Origin: Tausonia pullulans
Lineage: Eukaryota; Basidiomycota; Tremellomycetes; Cystofilobasidiales; Mrakiaceae
DNA length: 64,000 nucleotides
Reading direction: 5' to 3'
NCBI GenBank assembly: GCA_951802195.1
Contig: OX637629.1
Location: 434,001 to 498,000 of the forward strand
Shown: in pieces, positions 63,200 to 64,000 of the stretch
Position numbering within the stretch: the stretch's first letter is position 1
Layout: the number at the start of each line of letters is the position of its first letter
Program-made: the position numbers and the translations under genes
The notes under the pieces: model-generated
Database searches by the model: none
What the model was told of the DNA's origin: nothing
The model's input: only the letters and a program-made list of their open reading frames with translations

Positions 63200-64000
63200 A
63201 TGGCCACTGTCACTAAGGGAGACGACTTCGAGAAGACTGGAGCCAAGCCGGTCCAGCAGCTCCACAAGATCCGCATCGTGAGTCGTCGCAGGAGGAGGGA
63301 GGACAGGCGAGGGCCTATCCCGAGAGCTTCCTCCTCTGCTCTATACTCCTCGCACGACGTTTATACTGATCCTTTGGTCTCATCGCTCCCCGAATCAAGA
63401 CCCTCACCTCGAGGAACGTCAAGTCTCTCGAGAAGTGTATGTTGCGGCTTCCCTTCTTTCTTTCGGCGCGCCTCGGACACCGTATGCTGACACGCTCGAC
63501 TTTCTTGCTTGTTCTTCTCCTCCAGTCTCGAACGACCTCATCAACAGGGCCAAGGACAAGGACCTCCGCGTCAAGGGTCCCATCCGCATGCCGACCAAGG
63601 TCCTCAAGATCACCACCCGCAAGACGTGAGCTGCCTTCCCTTGGGGTCTTGCCGGCGGCGGGCCCTCCCTCACACGGCTTCTCTTGGAAGTCGCGTGGCC
63701 GCCGTCGTTGAACGCTCCCTTCTTGTTGAGAGAGACATGGACTGACGCCTTCTCTCGCTCTCCTATTCTTCCTGTCCCTTAATCTTCCAGCCCCTGCGGA
63801 GAGGGGTGAGTTTTGTCCTCTTAAGCCGACGACGCGCTCCGTGCCTTCCCAGAAGGCGTCGTGCGCGCGGCGCGCGCTCATGCACTCTTCGTCTCTTCCC
63901 TGACATTGACCCATGCTTTTCTTTCGTCCCACTCTAGATCTAAGACCTGGGACCGCTTCGAGATGAAGATCCACAAGCGTCTCATTGACCTCAACTCCTC
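63200..64000 (+). CDS. RPS20: 40S ribosomal protein uS10 (RPS20), 5' part
   Basis: Small-subunit ribosomal protein uS10. Exons: 63200-63277, 63400-63436, 63526-63625, 63791-63805 and 63938 onward, running off the window. The protein starts [20 protein letters not shown] and continues [57 protein letters not shown], then [20 protein letters not shown]. This agrees with eukaryotic S20 throughout, where TTRKTPCGEGSKTWDRF is nearly invariant; the PCGEG part is supplied by a 15-nt exon. The exon 2 end must use donor GTATGT after AAG T so that the next residue is Phe. Dense introns in a short ribosomal protein gene are common in basidiomycetes. Confidence 0.95.

Overview
The window reads as nuclear DNA of a GC-rich basidiomycete fungus, most likely a red-yeast type member of the Pucciniomycotina (Rhodotorula/Sporidiobolales-like). 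This placement is inferred from the style of the sequence: dense short GT-AG introns (often about 50-110 nt), compact genes on both strands, Ser/Pro/Ala-rich low-complexity tails, and basidiomycete-like homologues of RAS, MED19 and ACR3. It was not tested by a search. There are 16 protein-coding genes I can support, one tRNA, one decayed gene and several long stretches with no gene I can defend. I saw no transposon, no virus-derived element, no CRISPR array and no rRNA.

Layout. 45-2251 (+): 3' part of cofactor-independent phosphoglycerate mutase. 2610-8105 (-): a BLM/Sgs1-type RecQ helicase, convergent with it. 8106-10854: gene-free. 10855-14478 (+): membrane-anchored pepsin-like aspartyl protease, followed by a 14-bp minisatellite. 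15536-15608 (-): tRNA-Arg(ACG). 17272-19737 (-): Dal5-type MFS permease. 21368-28414 (-): Yor1-like ABCC transporter, divergent from a small Rossmann-fold protein (28853-30098, +). 30564-32509 (-): ZIP9-like zinc transporter. 32664-34174 (-): SGT2 co-chaperone, divergent from SEC17/alpha-SNAP (34443-35898, +). 35985-36996 (-): CCDC16/ZNF830-like coiled-coil protein. 37384-38505 (-): probable MED19. 39741-41930 (-): ACR3 arsenite efflux carrier. 43834-46840 (-): unrecognised Ser/Pro-rich protein, divergent from NECAP (47518-48592, +). 48842-49370 (-): remnant of a D-2-hydroxyacid dehydrogenase. 50604-53596 (+): acylaminoacyl peptidase. 53754-57908 (-): Srs2-type UvrD helicase, divergent from a RAS GTPase (59952-62001, +). 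63200-64000 (+): 5' part of ribosomal protein uS10 (RPS20).

The genes are mostly unrelated housekeeping and transport functions, with no sign of an operon or metabolic cluster. Functional echoes are two anti-recombinase DNA helicases (Sgs1-like and Srs2-like), several vesicle or membrane-traffic factors (SEC17, SGT2, NECAP) and four transporters (MFS, ABCC, ZIP, ACR3).

The most striking signal is exon structure. Very small exons recur across unrelated genes, each bounded by good splice sites and each restoring a conserved motif: 9 nt (protease), 10 nt (phosphoglycerate mutase), 12 nt (RAS switch I), 12 nt (second Walker A of the ABC transporter), 15 nt (RPS20), 21 nt (ACR3), 25 nt (RecQ), 27 nt (SGT2 and mutase) and 32 nt (Srs2). 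Gene prediction that ignores microexons would break almost every one of these proteins. One intron in SEC17 is of the GC-AG type. Exon positions given here were derived by hand from reading frame, splice-site fit and remembered family motifs; no transcript data were available.
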